In this document: piece after piece, positions 17,571 through 25,122 of the stretch
How the letters are laid out: every line of letters starts with the position of its first letter
Position numbering within the stretch: position 1 is the first letter of the stretch
Origin: Putridiphycobacter roseus
GTDB lineage: Bacteria > Bacteroidota > Bacteroidia > Flavobacteriales_D > Crocinitomicaceae
Reading direction: 5' to 3'
Assembly (NCBI RefSeq): GCF_003234935.1
Contig: NZ_QKSB01000018.1
Location: 1-37,689 of the forward strand
Length of the DNA: 37,689 nucleotides
Position numbers and translations under genes: made by a program
Notes under the pieces: generated by a model
Databases searched by the model: none
Told to the model about the DNA's origin: nothing
The model's input: the letters and a program-made list of their open reading frames with translations, nothing else

Positions 17571-18077
17571 ATGAATGTTAGTAAATACGTTAATGATGCA
17601 AAAAAAAGTGATTTTGGCTTAAGAAAGCTAAACTTTATATTGGGTTTTACAATCCCATTTAACAAGCCTCATGGTATCAAAATAAGTGAATTAGAGGATT
17701 ATGCCATCAAAGCTAGTATTCCCTACAAGCGTAAAAACTTAAATCACATTAAAGGCATTCACGCTTGCGCATTAGCCACTACTTCCGAATTTGCTTCTGG
17801 CTTCCTATTGATGACACAGTTAGACTTTTCTAAATACCGCTTAATTATGGAAGAAATTATCATGACTTACCATTACCAAGCAAAAAAAGCTTGCATTGCA
17901 AAAAGTGAATTATCTGCAGACTGGTTTCAAAACAACATATTAAACCCACTTGAAAATCAGAATAAAATCAGCATTATTAACCTCGTAGAAACCTATGACA
18001 CTGCAGGAAATCATATCTGTACCGCTAAAGTCAAATGGCAAATTAAATCTTGGACAAAAGTAAAAACTAAAGTTTAA
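17571..18077 (+). CDS. DUF4442 domain protein (hotdog-fold, thioesterase-like)
   Basis: A 168-residue protein with the DUF4442 pattern: IPFNKPHGIKISELED, then IPYKRKNLNHIKGIHACALATTSEFASGFLL (about 51-81), which corresponds to the hotdog central helix and its entry. Relatives are grouped with PaaI/YiiD-type thioesterases, but the substrate is unknown. It stands alone on the plus strand, divergent from the S46 peptidase gene, and its 3' end overlaps the convergent GT9 gene by 11 nt. The ATG at 17571 is the first in the frame. No perfect -7 box was seen upstream. Confidence 0.85.
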   Translation: MNVSKYVNDAKKSDFGLRKLNFILGFTIPFNKPHGIKISELEDYAIKASIPYKRKNLNHIKGIHACALATTSEFASGFLLMTQLDFSKYRLIMEEIIMTYHYQAKKACIAKSELSADWFQNNILNPLENQNKISIINLVETYDTAGNHICTAKVKWQIKSWTKVKTKV

Positions 18078-19050
18078 TAGCCGATATATCGATATCATTG
18101 CCACATTTAAAATCACCCTTTGGACATTTATTAAATCCATGGAGTCCACACGGTCTACAGGCTAAGTCATCCATATTTTCAACTATCCTAGATTGATCCG
18201 ACAATGGACCAAATCCAAACGCTGGTACGGTTGAACAAAAGAAAGCGGTTACAGGTGCATTCATTGCACTCGCAAAATGTAATGGCCCAGAATCATTGAC
18301 AAAGTTCATGGTTGCTTTCTGCATTAAAGCAGCAGATTCTAAAAAGCTCAATTCTCCTGCTAAATTTTTTACATTGCCTTGAGAAGAAGCGGCCATTAAA
18401 GATTCATTTTGAGCGGCATCATTTGGTCCACCCAATAAATAAATTTGAATTTTTTCAGCATTATACCTTTTAATCAAGTCTAACCATTTACTTTTTGGCA
18501 ATTGTTTAGTTTGCCATACGGAAGCAGGGGCCATACAAATAATTTGATGTCCATTACTTAAACTTTGTGCTTTTTCAAAGGCTAATTTTGACGGGTACAA
18601 TTTAGGTTTGGCTGGATTTTTATCCGTCAAAAATTCAATCAACTTTTGATTGCGTTCAATTTCATGCTTGCCGTTACCAATTTTATGTAAAACTTTATGG
18701 GTAAATTTAAAAGAAAAAGGATTTTTTTTAAACCCTACTCTATACTTCGCCTTACTAAACCCCGTTAAAATACCGGAAGACGCAAATCGGTGTGCACTTA
18801 TCACAGCATCATATTTCTCTAAACGTATCACTTGCAGTAAGCGAAATAAGTTTCTTAATTTATGTGCCCCTTTATTCCAAACTAAAACTTCTTTCAAAAA
18901 CGGATGTCCTTCTAGCAAATGTTGATTTCCTCCCCGGACCAAAAAACTAATTGCACAGTCGGGATATTGCTGGTGTAACTTTTCAACCAAAGAAGTGGCA
19001 AGCACAACATCACCTATAAAAGCGGTTTGTATAATTAAAATTTTCTTCAA
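18067..19050 (-). CDS. Glycosyltransferase family 9 protein (heptosyltransferase-like)
   Basis: A 327-residue GT-B enzyme of the ADP-heptose:LPS heptosyltransferase type, probably adding a sugar to the LPS or lipooligosaccharide core at the cytoplasmic face. The N-terminal motif KILIIQTAFIGDVVLATSLV (3-22) and the C-terminal nucleotide-sugar motif VNDSGPLHFASA (251-262) are clear. The C-terminus carries four cysteines (298, 301, 309, 316) in CRPCGLHGFNKCPKGDFKC, a recurring feature of this subgroup. The start codon is TTG at 19050, in a TTGA overlap with the thioesterase stop; no ATG fits. Third gene of a coupled operon with GT4 and thioesterase genes. Confidence 0.92.
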   Translation of the reverse strand: MKKILIIQTAFIGDVVLATSLVEKLHQQYPDCAISFLVRGGNQHLLEGHPFLKEVLVWNKGAHKLRNLFRLLQVIRLEKYDAVISAHRFASSGILTGFSKAKYRVGFKKNPFSFKFTHKVLHKIGNGKHEIERNQKLIEFLTDKNPAKPKLYPSKLAFEKAQSLSNGHQIICMAPASVWQTKQLPKSKWLDLIKRYNAEKIQIYLLGGPNDAAQNESLMAASSQGNVKNLAGELSFLESAALMQKATMNFVNDSGPLHFASAMNAPVTAFFCSTVPAFGFGPLSDQSRIVENMDDLACRPCGLHGFNKCPKGDFKCGNDIDISAIKL

Positions 19051-19460
19051 ATCAAAGTCATCAAGTTTTCCTTCACATCCGGATTAATATTCGTCGCCTT
19101 TCCGTTGTCTCCAATCCTTACAAAAATAAATATAGTGGAACAAACCAATTCTTCTTCACCTGAATAAAAATTTTTTGTTTTTGCTTCAATGTATAAGGTT
19201 ATAGAAGAATTCCCTACGTCTTTTACTTTTCCGTAGATACTTACTTGATTCCCTACTTTTACTGGACGCTGAAAAACCATTTCGTTAATTTTAACAGTCA
19301 CCATATTAGGATTACGGCAAAGATCACAAGACCAAGTCGCTGCTACTTCATCAAGCCAAGAGATAAGTGACCCTCCAAATAAATTTCCATGCACACCAAT
19401 ATCTCGAGTCATGCACATTTTCGTGGATAAGTGTCTCATATTATTTGCTCCTATCTTCAT
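19047..19460 (-). CDS. Acyl-CoA thioesterase (YciA/hotdog family)
   Basis: A 137-residue single hotdog domain. The YciA-type motif NLFGGSLISWLDEVA (26-40) has D37 as the expected catalytic acid; HGN precedes it. Members hydrolyse acyl-CoA to free fatty acid and CoA in the cytoplasm. It overlaps both neighbours by 4 nt (ATGA with the upstream GT4 stop, TTGA with the downstream GT9 start). Translation of the three genes is therefore probably coupled. Whether it serves glycan or lipid A synthesis is not shown by the sequence. An internal ATG at residue 8 is possible, but the ATGA overlap supports 19460. Confidence 0.93.
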   Translation of the reverse strand: MKIGANNMRHLSTKMCMTRDIGVHGNLFGGSLISWLDEVAATWSCDLCRNPNMVTVKINEMVFQRPVKVGNQVSIYGKVKDVGNSSITLYIEAKTKNFYSGEEELVCSTIFIFVRIGDNGKATNINPDVKENLMTLI

Positions 19461-20494
19461 AATTTAATGGCTAATAATTTTTCTGCCCAAAGCGCAGGGG
19501 TATAACTTGTTCCTAGTTTATTTGAATATTGTCCCATCTCTTTCAAGCGATTTGTGGTCTCATCAGCAAAACTTAACATAGCTTGTTTAATGGAATCCAC
19601 CGAAGGTTGTATGGAAATACCATTTTTGCCAGGAGCTAAAAATAATTCTGCCGCCCCTACATTTTCACTAATCATTAAAGGACAACCTGCAATCGCAAAT
19701 TCTTGTACAGAAACACCCCATGGTTCAAATGAACTTGGTAAAATATAAATCGGTTTTTTATTTACTAGTTCCTTCAAATCCTTTGGTTGAATAAAACCCA
19801 AATGTTTAATTTTTGCATGTTTTGTTCTTGCTTCAAACGCCTCTCCAGTTCCAGCGCAAATCATTTCCCAACCGTCTAATTTACCTGCATCACTTAAAGT
19901 AGTAAATGCTTCCCACATTTCAAATATTGATTTGTGTTTTACATACCTTCCAACATATAAAAACTGTTTAACAGGCATAATTTTATTCGAATCAAAATTA
20001 GCTTCATGTAAAGCAACATCCGCACAATAAAAACCTGTCGTGATGTTTTTAAACCCTAATTTTTTTGCAAACTTAGTCTGCGGTTTACCAGGCACCCATG
20101 CATGTGTAAATTTATTTCGAATAAGAAAAGGGGACAATAAAGATGCGATATGTTGTTTTAAACTACCAACCCAATGGTTATCTAAAGTTAAAATAGTAGG
20201 TATTTGACGATAATATTGTTTTACAATACTTAAATAATCCTTATCCATCCAACCAGAACAAACTATTTTTGTAGGCTTAAAATCTCGAATTACTTTTGAC
20301 AGTGCTTCATTATCATAATCTGACTTACAGATAATGGTTATGTTTTTTGAAATATTAAACTCAAAAGGGGCCTCCTTATTAATAGGCCAGCGAACGATTA
20401 ACACATCTGCTGTTTTTGCTAATTCTTCAGCACATGCTAAAAAATAACCCGCTATTTCTGAGTATAAAAAAACTATTTTTGGCTTTGGCAACAT
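19457..20494 (-). CDS. Glycosyltransferase family 4 (group 1) protein
   Basis: A 345-residue GT-B glycosyltransferase. The C-terminal half carries the retaining GT4 signature SSFEPWGVSVQEFAIAGCPLM with the E-x7-E pair at E257 and E265. FLYVGRYVKHKS (178-189) marks the start of the nucleotide-sugar-binding domain. The N-terminal acceptor domain is variable, so the sugar and acceptor are unknown; with the GT9 gene downstream, surface polysaccharide or LPS core assembly is likely. First gene of the three-gene operon, with a -7 box at 20516-20523 and about 21 nt between it and the ATG. Confidence 0.92.
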   Translation of the reverse strand: MLPKPKIVFLYSEIAGYFLACAEELAKTADVLIVRWPINKEAPFEFNISKNITIICKSDYDNEALSKVIRDFKPTKIVCSGWMDKDYLSIVKQYYRQIPTILTLDNHWVGSLKQHIASLLSPFLIRNKFTHAWVPGKPQTKFAKKLGFKNITTGFYCADVALHEANFDSNKIMPVKQFLYVGRYVKHKSIFEMWEAFTTLSDAGKLDGWEMICAGTGEAFEARTKHAKIKHLGFIQPKDLKELVNKKPIYILPSSFEPWGVSVQEFAIAGCPLMISENVGAAELFLAPGKNGISIQPSVDSIKQAMLSFADETTNRLKEMGQYSNKLGTSYTPALWAEKLLAIKL

Positions 20495-20514
20495 ACATTT
20501 TTATTATACATTTG
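20484..20514 (+). promoter_or_regulatory. Complete -33/-7 promoter of rsmE operon
   Basis: TTTG (20484-20487), a spacer of exactly 19 nt, then TACATTTG (20507-20514): the full Bacteroidota consensus TTTG-N19-TAnnTTTG. It ends 21 nt before the rsmE ATG. The -33 part lies within the start of the divergent GT4 gene. Confidence 0.8.
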
Positions 20515-20515
20515 A

Positions 20516-20523
20516 CAAAAGTA
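20516..20523 (-). promoter_or_regulatory. -7 promoter box for the GT4-thioesterase-GT9 operon
   Basis: The minus strand reads TACTTTTG, a perfect TAnnTTTG. It is directly back to back with the rsmE -7 box (1 nt between), and both boxes stand 21 nt before their start codon. Confidence 0.55.
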
Positions 20524-20535
20524 CATATTCCTTGA

Positions 20536-21246
20536 ATGAAAACTAGTAAACATACTTTTTTTTGCAATAATTTAAATGATCTAAATCTTCCACCGGATGA
20601 ATCTCATCACGCAGTTGGGGTATTGAGATTAAAATCTGGTAACCACATAAATGTAACGGATGGAAAAGGAAACTTTGCACTGGTAAAAATTATAGAACCC
20701 AGCAAAAAAAACCTGACTTTTGAAATAGTAGAAAAATTTCAACAAGCAAAACCTACCACAAATATTCACATTGCAATTGCACCAACAAAATCCAATGATA
20801 GAATTGAATTTTTTTTAGAAAAAGCAACAGAAATCGGTATAACTGAAATTACACCTATTTTAAGTGCAAACTCTGAACGAAAAAAAATAAATACTGAACG
20901 TTGGGAAAAAATTCTTATTGCAGCATCCAAACAATCTAACAACCATCATTTTCCAATTTTGAATGAGCTTACCAAATTACATGATTTTATAAAGGAAAAC
21001 AATTCGGAAAATACCCAGTATTATATTGCCCATTGTGAAGCAGATAAACCAAGAACAGAACTTAAAGATGAACAAATTACTCAAAAAAATAATTGTATTT
21101 TAATCGGGCCCGAAGGCGATTTTAACTTAGAAGAGATTAACTTAGCGATTACAAACAAATTTAAGCCCGTAAGCTTAGGAAAAACAAGATTAAGAACAGA
21201 AACTGCAGGAATAGTAGCATGTCATATTTTAAATTTAATTTCATAA
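20536..21246 (+). CDS. rsmE: 16S rRNA (uracil(1498)-N(3))-methyltransferase
   Basis: SPOUT methyltransferase that methylates N3 of U1498 in 16S rRNA of the 30S subunit. 236 residues: an N-terminal PUA-like domain (HHAVGVLRLKSG, 24-35) and a C-terminal knotted SPOUT domain with ILIGPEGDFNLEE (188-200) and the SAM-binding knot SLGKTRLRTETAGIVACHIL (213-232). It heads an operon: the next gene begins 28 nt before the rsmE stop. Transcribed from the consensus promoter at 20484-20514. Confidence 0.97.
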   Translation: MKTSKHTFFCNNLNDLNLPPDESHHAVGVLRLKSGNHINVTDGKGNFALVKIIEPSKKNLTFEIVEKFQQAKPTTNIHIAIAPTKSNDRIEFFLEKATEIGITEITPILSANSERKKINTERWEKILIAASKQSNNHHFPILNELTKLHDFIKENNSENTQYYIAHCEADKPRTELKDEQITQKNNCILIGPEGDFNLEEINLAITNKFKPVSLGKTRLRTETAGIVACHILNLIS

Positions 21247-21899
21247 CCGCACTGATTTGTTTGGCTTTATTTAATATTTCAGCGACACAACAAACCAAAG
21301 AGCAAACCGTACAAATTGCATTATTAAAATATAATGGCGGAGGAGATTGGTATGCAAACCCAACTGCGCTTAATAACCTTGCTACATTTTGTAATCAAAA
21401 CTTACATACTAATATCAGTCAGGATATTGCAACAGTAGAAGTTGGCGCGAATGACATTTACAACTACCCTTTTATTCACATGACTGGACATGGTAATGTC
21501 GTTTTTTCAAATGAAGACGCAACAAACTTAAGAAACTATCTTATTGGTGGTGGTTTTTTACACATTGATGACAATTATGGTATGGATAAATATATTAGAA
21601 CGGAATTAAAAAAAATATTCCCGAATAATGACCTGATCGAACTACCTAACACACATCCAATTTATCAACAGAAATACAAATTTAATGGGCTTCCTAAAAT
21701 CCATGAACACGACAATAATCGAGCACAAGGTTTTGGAATAATCTATGAAGGTCGATTGGTTTGTTTTTACACTTTTGAAACCGATTTAGGGGATGGATGG
21801 GAAGACCAGGTGGTCCATAACGATACCCCAGAAAAACGAATGGAAGCCCTGAAAATGGGCGCAAATATAATTGAATATGCCTTCTCTGAAGCTCATTAA
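21219..21899 (+). CDS. DUF4159 domain protein
   Basis: A 226-residue exported protein: hydrophobic signal-like N-terminus (about 6-22) and a DUF4159 domain. Typical features are LLKYNGGGDWYANPTALNNLATFCNQ near 35-60, FIHMTGHGNVVFS (about 85-97), GGGFLHIDDNYG (111-122) and the FETDLGDGWED segment. The domain resembles class I glutamine amidotransferase or von Willebrand-associated proteins, but no function is established. In Bacteroidota it often follows rsmE, as here. The ATG at 21219 overlaps rsmE by 28 nt, and the 3' end overlaps the next gene. Confidence 0.93.
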   Translation: MSYFKFNFITALICLALFNISATQQTKEQTVQIALLKYNGGGDWYANPTALNNLATFCNQNLHTNISQDIATVEVGANDIYNYPFIHMTGHGNVVFSNEDATNLRNYLIGGGFLHIDDNYGMDKYIRTELKKIFPNNDLIELPNTHPIYQQKYKFNGLPKIHEHDNNRAQGFGIIYEGRLVCFYTFETDLGDGWEDQVVHNDTPEKRMEALKMGANIIEYAFSEAH

Positions 21900-22908
21900 A
21901 ATATCTTTTGTTTTTTGTCTACTTGCATTAAGTCTCAACGGATTTAGTCAAGGATTTCAAACGTCAAAATACAAAAAAGAATATAACCCATATTTCTCCT
22001 TCGGTAAATTCGAAAGGGGTGTGAATAGCGATATTCTAGCTAAAAAATTAGATCGACTCGAAAAAAAAGACAAATCAAGTTGGAGTCTGCAAGACAGCAT
22101 GCAATTTGCAGAAATAACCCTACTCACTAATAACGTCAAACTTTCCCAATACTACCTAAATGTCCTTTTAAAAAACCACCCTAAATACATCCAAATAATC
22201 CACCTTCACCTTTTAAATGCTTATATACAATACGATTTTGAAACCATTGATAGGATTATAAAAAACAATTATGTACGACCAAAAAATACTTTTGATGATT
22301 TTTTTATTGCAATTTTAAATGCCCAAAAATTAAAATACCTGCAAGGAAGCAACGTAGAAAATATTTTCGATTTTAGTCAAGCCGAATTAAAAGAAAACAA
22401 AAAAGGTAGCGTTGCTTATCAACGCAATATAATTACCCCTTTAAATAGCGCGAAAAAAGTACTGGAATATTTTGTAATGTACATCCATAAAGATGATCCC
22501 ATTATTGGACAATGCTTCAATGAAATGGGCTTAATCTTGGAAGAACATGTAAGTCTAAATCAAGCATATATTGCTTACAGTATTGCCAGAATTTATGATA
22601 AAAAGGACAAAAGCATCCTTGAAAATGTAAAAAGAATAAAAGCCAAACACGTATTACAAAACTATAACACTCCAAATTTTAGAAAATATTTTCCAAGAAT
22701 TGAATACTGGAGGTTTGATTATGAGATGTTAAAAGAAAAAATCATTTTTGAAAAAAATGACACCATTCAAAAGTATATTCCAAAAATTATCAATGAGGAA
22801 AAGGAATTAATTCATGTCCCTTTTCCTTTTGATGCCTTCATTCCAATCGGAATATTTTTTCTATTTTTAATAATTATTATCTTCACCAAAACCAAAAAAA
22901 ATAAATGA
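21877..22908 (+). CDS. Hypothetical exported helical-repeat protein with C-terminal membrane anchor
   Basis: Unrecognised, 343 residues. Signal peptide of about 24 residues (ending GFSQ), a mostly alpha-helical body with TPR-like spacing (for example DSMQFAEITLLTNNVKLSQYYLNVLL), and a C-terminal membrane segment (about 319-337) followed by KTKKNK. The protein would thus be periplasmic and held in the inner membrane by its C-terminus. A TTG at 21871 is two codons upstream of the ATG at 21877; the ATG is preferred. It overlaps the DUF4159 gene by 23 nt and the lipoprotein gene by 4 nt, and is the third gene of the rsmE operon. A protein-protein scaffold is likely, no more can be said. Confidence 0.8.
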   Translation: MPSLKLIKISFVFCLLALSLNGFSQGFQTSKYKKEYNPYFSFGKFERGVNSDILAKKLDRLEKKDKSSWSLQDSMQFAEITLLTNNVKLSQYYLNVLLKNHPKYIQIIHLHLLNAYIQYDFETIDRIIKNNYVRPKNTFDDFFIAILNAQKLKYLQGSNVENIFDFSQAELKENKKGSVAYQRNIITPLNSAKKVLEYFVMYIHKDDPIIGQCFNEMGLILEEHVSLNQAYIAYSIARIYDKKDKSILENVKRIKAKHVLQNYNTPNFRKYFPRIEYWRFDYEMLKEKIIFEKNDTIQKYIPKIINEEKELIHVPFPFDAFIPIGIFFLFLIIIIFTKTKKNK

Positions 22909-23372
22909 AAATTTTTACACTTATATTCCTTACTAGCCTATTGACTTTTAGTTGTGCAAATAGTAAAAAGGTAACTGAAACGACAGAAAAACAAGAAGAA
23001 AAAGTTGCAGAAGAAGTGATCCCCAATGCGAAAAAAGGTATCCTAACCCAAGACTGGGCAAAATATAAAAATACCGCCTCCTATAATATTATCGCAGCTA
23101 GTTTGACTAAAAATATACTTTCGATTACAATAACCTACCAAGGTGGTTGCCAAAAACATGAATTTGACTTGATAGGCTCTTCCTTTATCATGAAATCCCT
23201 ACCTCCAAAAAGAGGTATCAAATTATACCACCACCCAATTGAAGACGATTGTCGCGAATTAGTGCAAAAAACGTTAAATTTTGATATCAGTGAATTCAGA
23301 TATGGTCAACAAGAAATAATTCTAAATTTAGAACATTTTCCAGAATCAATCTCTTATACATACAAAGAGTAA
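22905..23372 (+). CDS. Hypothetical lipoprotein, 155 residues
   Basis: Lipoprotein signal with lipobox LTFSC (cysteine 17), an acidic/lysine-rich linker (20-45) and a beta-rich domain. The motif YQGGCQKHEFDLI (78-90) with C82 and H85, and HHPIEDDC (109-116) with C116, is a pattern I recall from many unnamed Bacteroidota lipoproteins; C82 and C116 may form a disulfide. No function is known to me. The start ATG overlaps the previous stop as ATGA, so it closes the rsmE-DUF4159 operon. A short inverted repeat lies at the stop codon. Confidence 0.8.
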   Translation: MKIFTLIFLTSLLTFSCANSKKVTETTEKQEEKVAEEVIPNAKKGILTQDWAKYKNTASYNIIAASLTKNILSITITYQGGCQKHEFDLIGSSFIMKSLPPKRGIKLYHHPIEDDCRELVQKTLNFDISEFRYGQQEIILNLEHFPESISYTYKE

Positions 23373-23381
23373 TTAACTCTT
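23365..23381. terminator. Weak hairpin between convergent lipoprotein genes
   Basis: AAGAGT (23365-23370), loop AATTA, ACTCTT (23376-23381): a 6-bp stem covering both stop codons of the convergent genes. There is no T-run, so its role as a bidirectional terminator is doubtful. Confidence 0.3.
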
Positions 23382-23640
23382 AAGACTCCTCGGAAACTAA
23401 ATTTAATTCTGGACATTTTTCATTAAGTGCCTTTGCATAACCTTCATCACTATAGATTGTTTTATCAAATTTAGCTTTTGATTCTTCGTTACACTTATAG
23501 TACAGGATATCTATATCGTCAATAGATTCATCACTCATACATTCACACATAAAGTCTGCCGCTTCCCCTTGTTCAGGTGTGTAGTTCGAACAAGAAAACG
23601 TAAACAATGCCAAACAAAATAAAATAGTAGTTCTTTTCAT
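23380..23640 (-). CDS. Small cysteine-containing lipoprotein, 86 residues
   Basis: Lipoprotein signal MKRTTILFCLALFTFSC with the lipobox cysteine at 17. The mature part is acidic and holds four further cysteines (32, 34, 50, 75), including FMCECMSD, which could pair as two disulfides in the periplasm or bind metal. The family is not recognised. It lies 33 nt downstream of DUF721 on the same strand and may be read from the recF transcript. It faces the 155-residue lipoprotein gene with 7 nt between stops. Confidence 0.72.
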   Translation of the reverse strand: MKRTTILFCLALFTFSCSNYTPEQGEAADFMCECMSDESIDDIDILYYKCNEESKAKFDKTIYSDEGYAKALNEKCPELNLVSEES

Positions 23641-23673
23641 AATTTGTTATTTATAGAAACGAATATAAGCATA

Positions 23674-23967
23674 TCATTTTAAAAAAACGGATTTAACCAT
23701 TTCAAATCCCGCTTCATCATTTATTAGTTTCATCAAACGAGTTTTATGTTTAGACAGTTCATCCCGCATTACTGCAGAACTCAATTCAACATACAAAACC
23801 TTCTCTCTAATCGTCACATAATCTGTCCGTAAAGCGATAGGCTTACCTACTAAATCCTCCCATTTTGAAAGCACTTGTCTTTCTTGGTATAACTCATCTA
23901 AACCGTTCGCCTTCAAATAAGAAGCAATTGCAGTTTTCATATCTTTTACTTCTCTTTTTTTCTTCAT
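23674..23967 (-). CDS. DUF721 domain protein (DciA-like)
   Basis: A 97-residue protein of DUF721. The pattern AIASYLKANGLDELYQERQVLSKWEDLVG, followed by VLYVELSSAVMRDELSKHKTRLMKLIN, is the family core, a KH-like fold related to DciA, which loads replicative helicase in many bacteria lacking DnaC. Whether this short Bacteroidota form does the same is inference. The ATG overlaps the recF stop as ATGA, so translation is coupled; the recF-DUF721 order is common in Bacteroidota. Confidence 0.92.
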   Translation of the reverse strand: MKKKREVKDMKTAIASYLKANGLDELYQERQVLSKWEDLVGKPIALRTDYVTIREKVLYVELSSAVMRDELSKHKTRLMKLINDEAGFEMVKSVFLK

Positions 23968-25046
23968 TTTAATTCAAATATTTTTGGTGTAATATCAATA
24001 TTATTAAAAACTTTTTCAATTCTCTCTGCATCCGTATCTGTCACAAAAACTTGCCCAAATAATCCCTGCGAAACCATCTTCATCAATCGCTCCACCCTAT
24101 TATGGTCTAGCTTATCAAAAATATCATCCAATAAAAGAATCGGCTTCTTCTCCGTCAAACGACTGATATAATCAAATTGTGTCAACTTTAAACCTATTAA
24201 AAAAGACTTTTGTTGTCCTTGTGATCCAAACTTCTTAATTGGATTACCATTAATTGTAAATACTAAATCATCTTTATGTGTTCCAACGGTGGTATACCCC
24301 ACCCTTGCATCTTTTTGTCGAGCACCTTCCAATAATTCTAAAAAATTATGTCCCTCCATTTGTGTATTATACTGTATGCCAATCGCTTCTTTTCCACCCG
24401 TCAATAAATTGAAAAAATACTGAAACTTCGGTAAAAAATCAACAAAGAATGCATTTCTTAATTCAAAAATCTCTTCCCCTAAAGTAGCTAATTGCAAATC
24501 CCAAACCTCAATTGACTCCTGTTCAAAAATTCGATACTCTTGGAACCTCTTTAACAAACTATTCCTTTGCGCCAAAACCTTATTGTAACGTATTAAAGTT
24601 TCTAAATAACGTTTATTGTGTTGTGATATAATGCTATCAATATACTTTCTGCGCACTTCACTTCCCTCAGAAATTAAATTGGAATCGTATGGAGAAATCA
24701 CTACTACTGGAAATTCACCTATGTGGTCTGACAGTTTTTCGTATTCTTTTTTATTTTTCTTAATCTTCTTTTTTTGTCCTGCCTGAACACTACACATAAT
24801 ATTATGGGTCTTATCCGCTCTTATAAACTCACCTTGAATCATAAAAAAAGATTCTCCCATCTTAATATTTTGCCTGTCCACCGCATTTAAAAAAGAACGA
24901 CAAAGAGATAAATAATTTATCGCATCTAAAATATTGGTTTTACCCACTCCGTTATCTCCAATAAATACATTAATATCAGGTGTAAAATCGAACTGACATT
25001 CCCCGTGATTTTTAAAATTTATTAATTGGAGTTGCTTTAAATGCAT
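23964..25046 (-). CDS. recF: DNA replication and repair protein RecF
   Basis: SMC-like ATPase of the RecFOR pathway, loading RecA at single-strand gaps. 360 residues. Walker A GDNGVGKT (30-37), ABC-type signature FGSQGQQKS (273-281), and Walker B LLLDDIFDKLD (304-314) are all present, so the ATPase looks intact. First gene of a two-gene unit with DUF721, with a -7 box at 25070-25077. It is not beside dnaA, dnaN or gyrB, as often in Bacteroidota. Confidence 0.97.
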   Translation of the reverse strand: MHLKQLQLINFKNHGECQFDFTPDINVFIGDNGVGKTNILDAINYLSLCRSFLNAVDRQNIKMGESFFMIQGEFIRADKTHNIMCSVQAGQKKKIKKNKKEYEKLSDHIGEFPVVVISPYDSNLISEGSEVRRKYIDSIISQHNKRYLETLIRYNKVLAQRNSLLKRFQEYRIFEQESIEVWDLQLATLGEEIFELRNAFFVDFLPKFQYFFNLLTGGKEAIGIQYNTQMEGHNFLELLEGARQKDARVGYTTVGTHKDDLVFTINGNPIKKFGSQGQQKSFLIGLKLTQFDYISRLTEKKPILLLDDIFDKLDHNRVERLMKMVSQGLFGQVFVTDTDAERIEKVFNNIDITPKIFELK

Positions 25047-25069
25047 ACATTGATTTTATTACAAGAATT

Positions 25070-25077
25070 CAAAGATA
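25070..25077 (-). promoter_or_regulatory. -7 promoter box for recF
   Basis: The minus strand reads TATCTTTG, a perfect TAnnTTTG, 23 nt before the recF ATG. No -33 TTTG at the right spacing. Confidence 0.5.
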
Positions 25078-25108
25078 ATACATAGATTAGTAAACCATAT
25101 ATTTATTT

Positions 25109-25116
25109 TACTTTTG
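25109..25116 (+). promoter_or_regulatory. -7 promoter box for the HsdR-N-like gene
   Basis: TACTTTTG is a perfect TAnnTTTG, followed by only 6 nt before the ATG at 25123. This again suggests a leaderless or nearly leaderless transcript. Confidence 0.45.
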
Positions 25117-25122
25117 TAAAAC

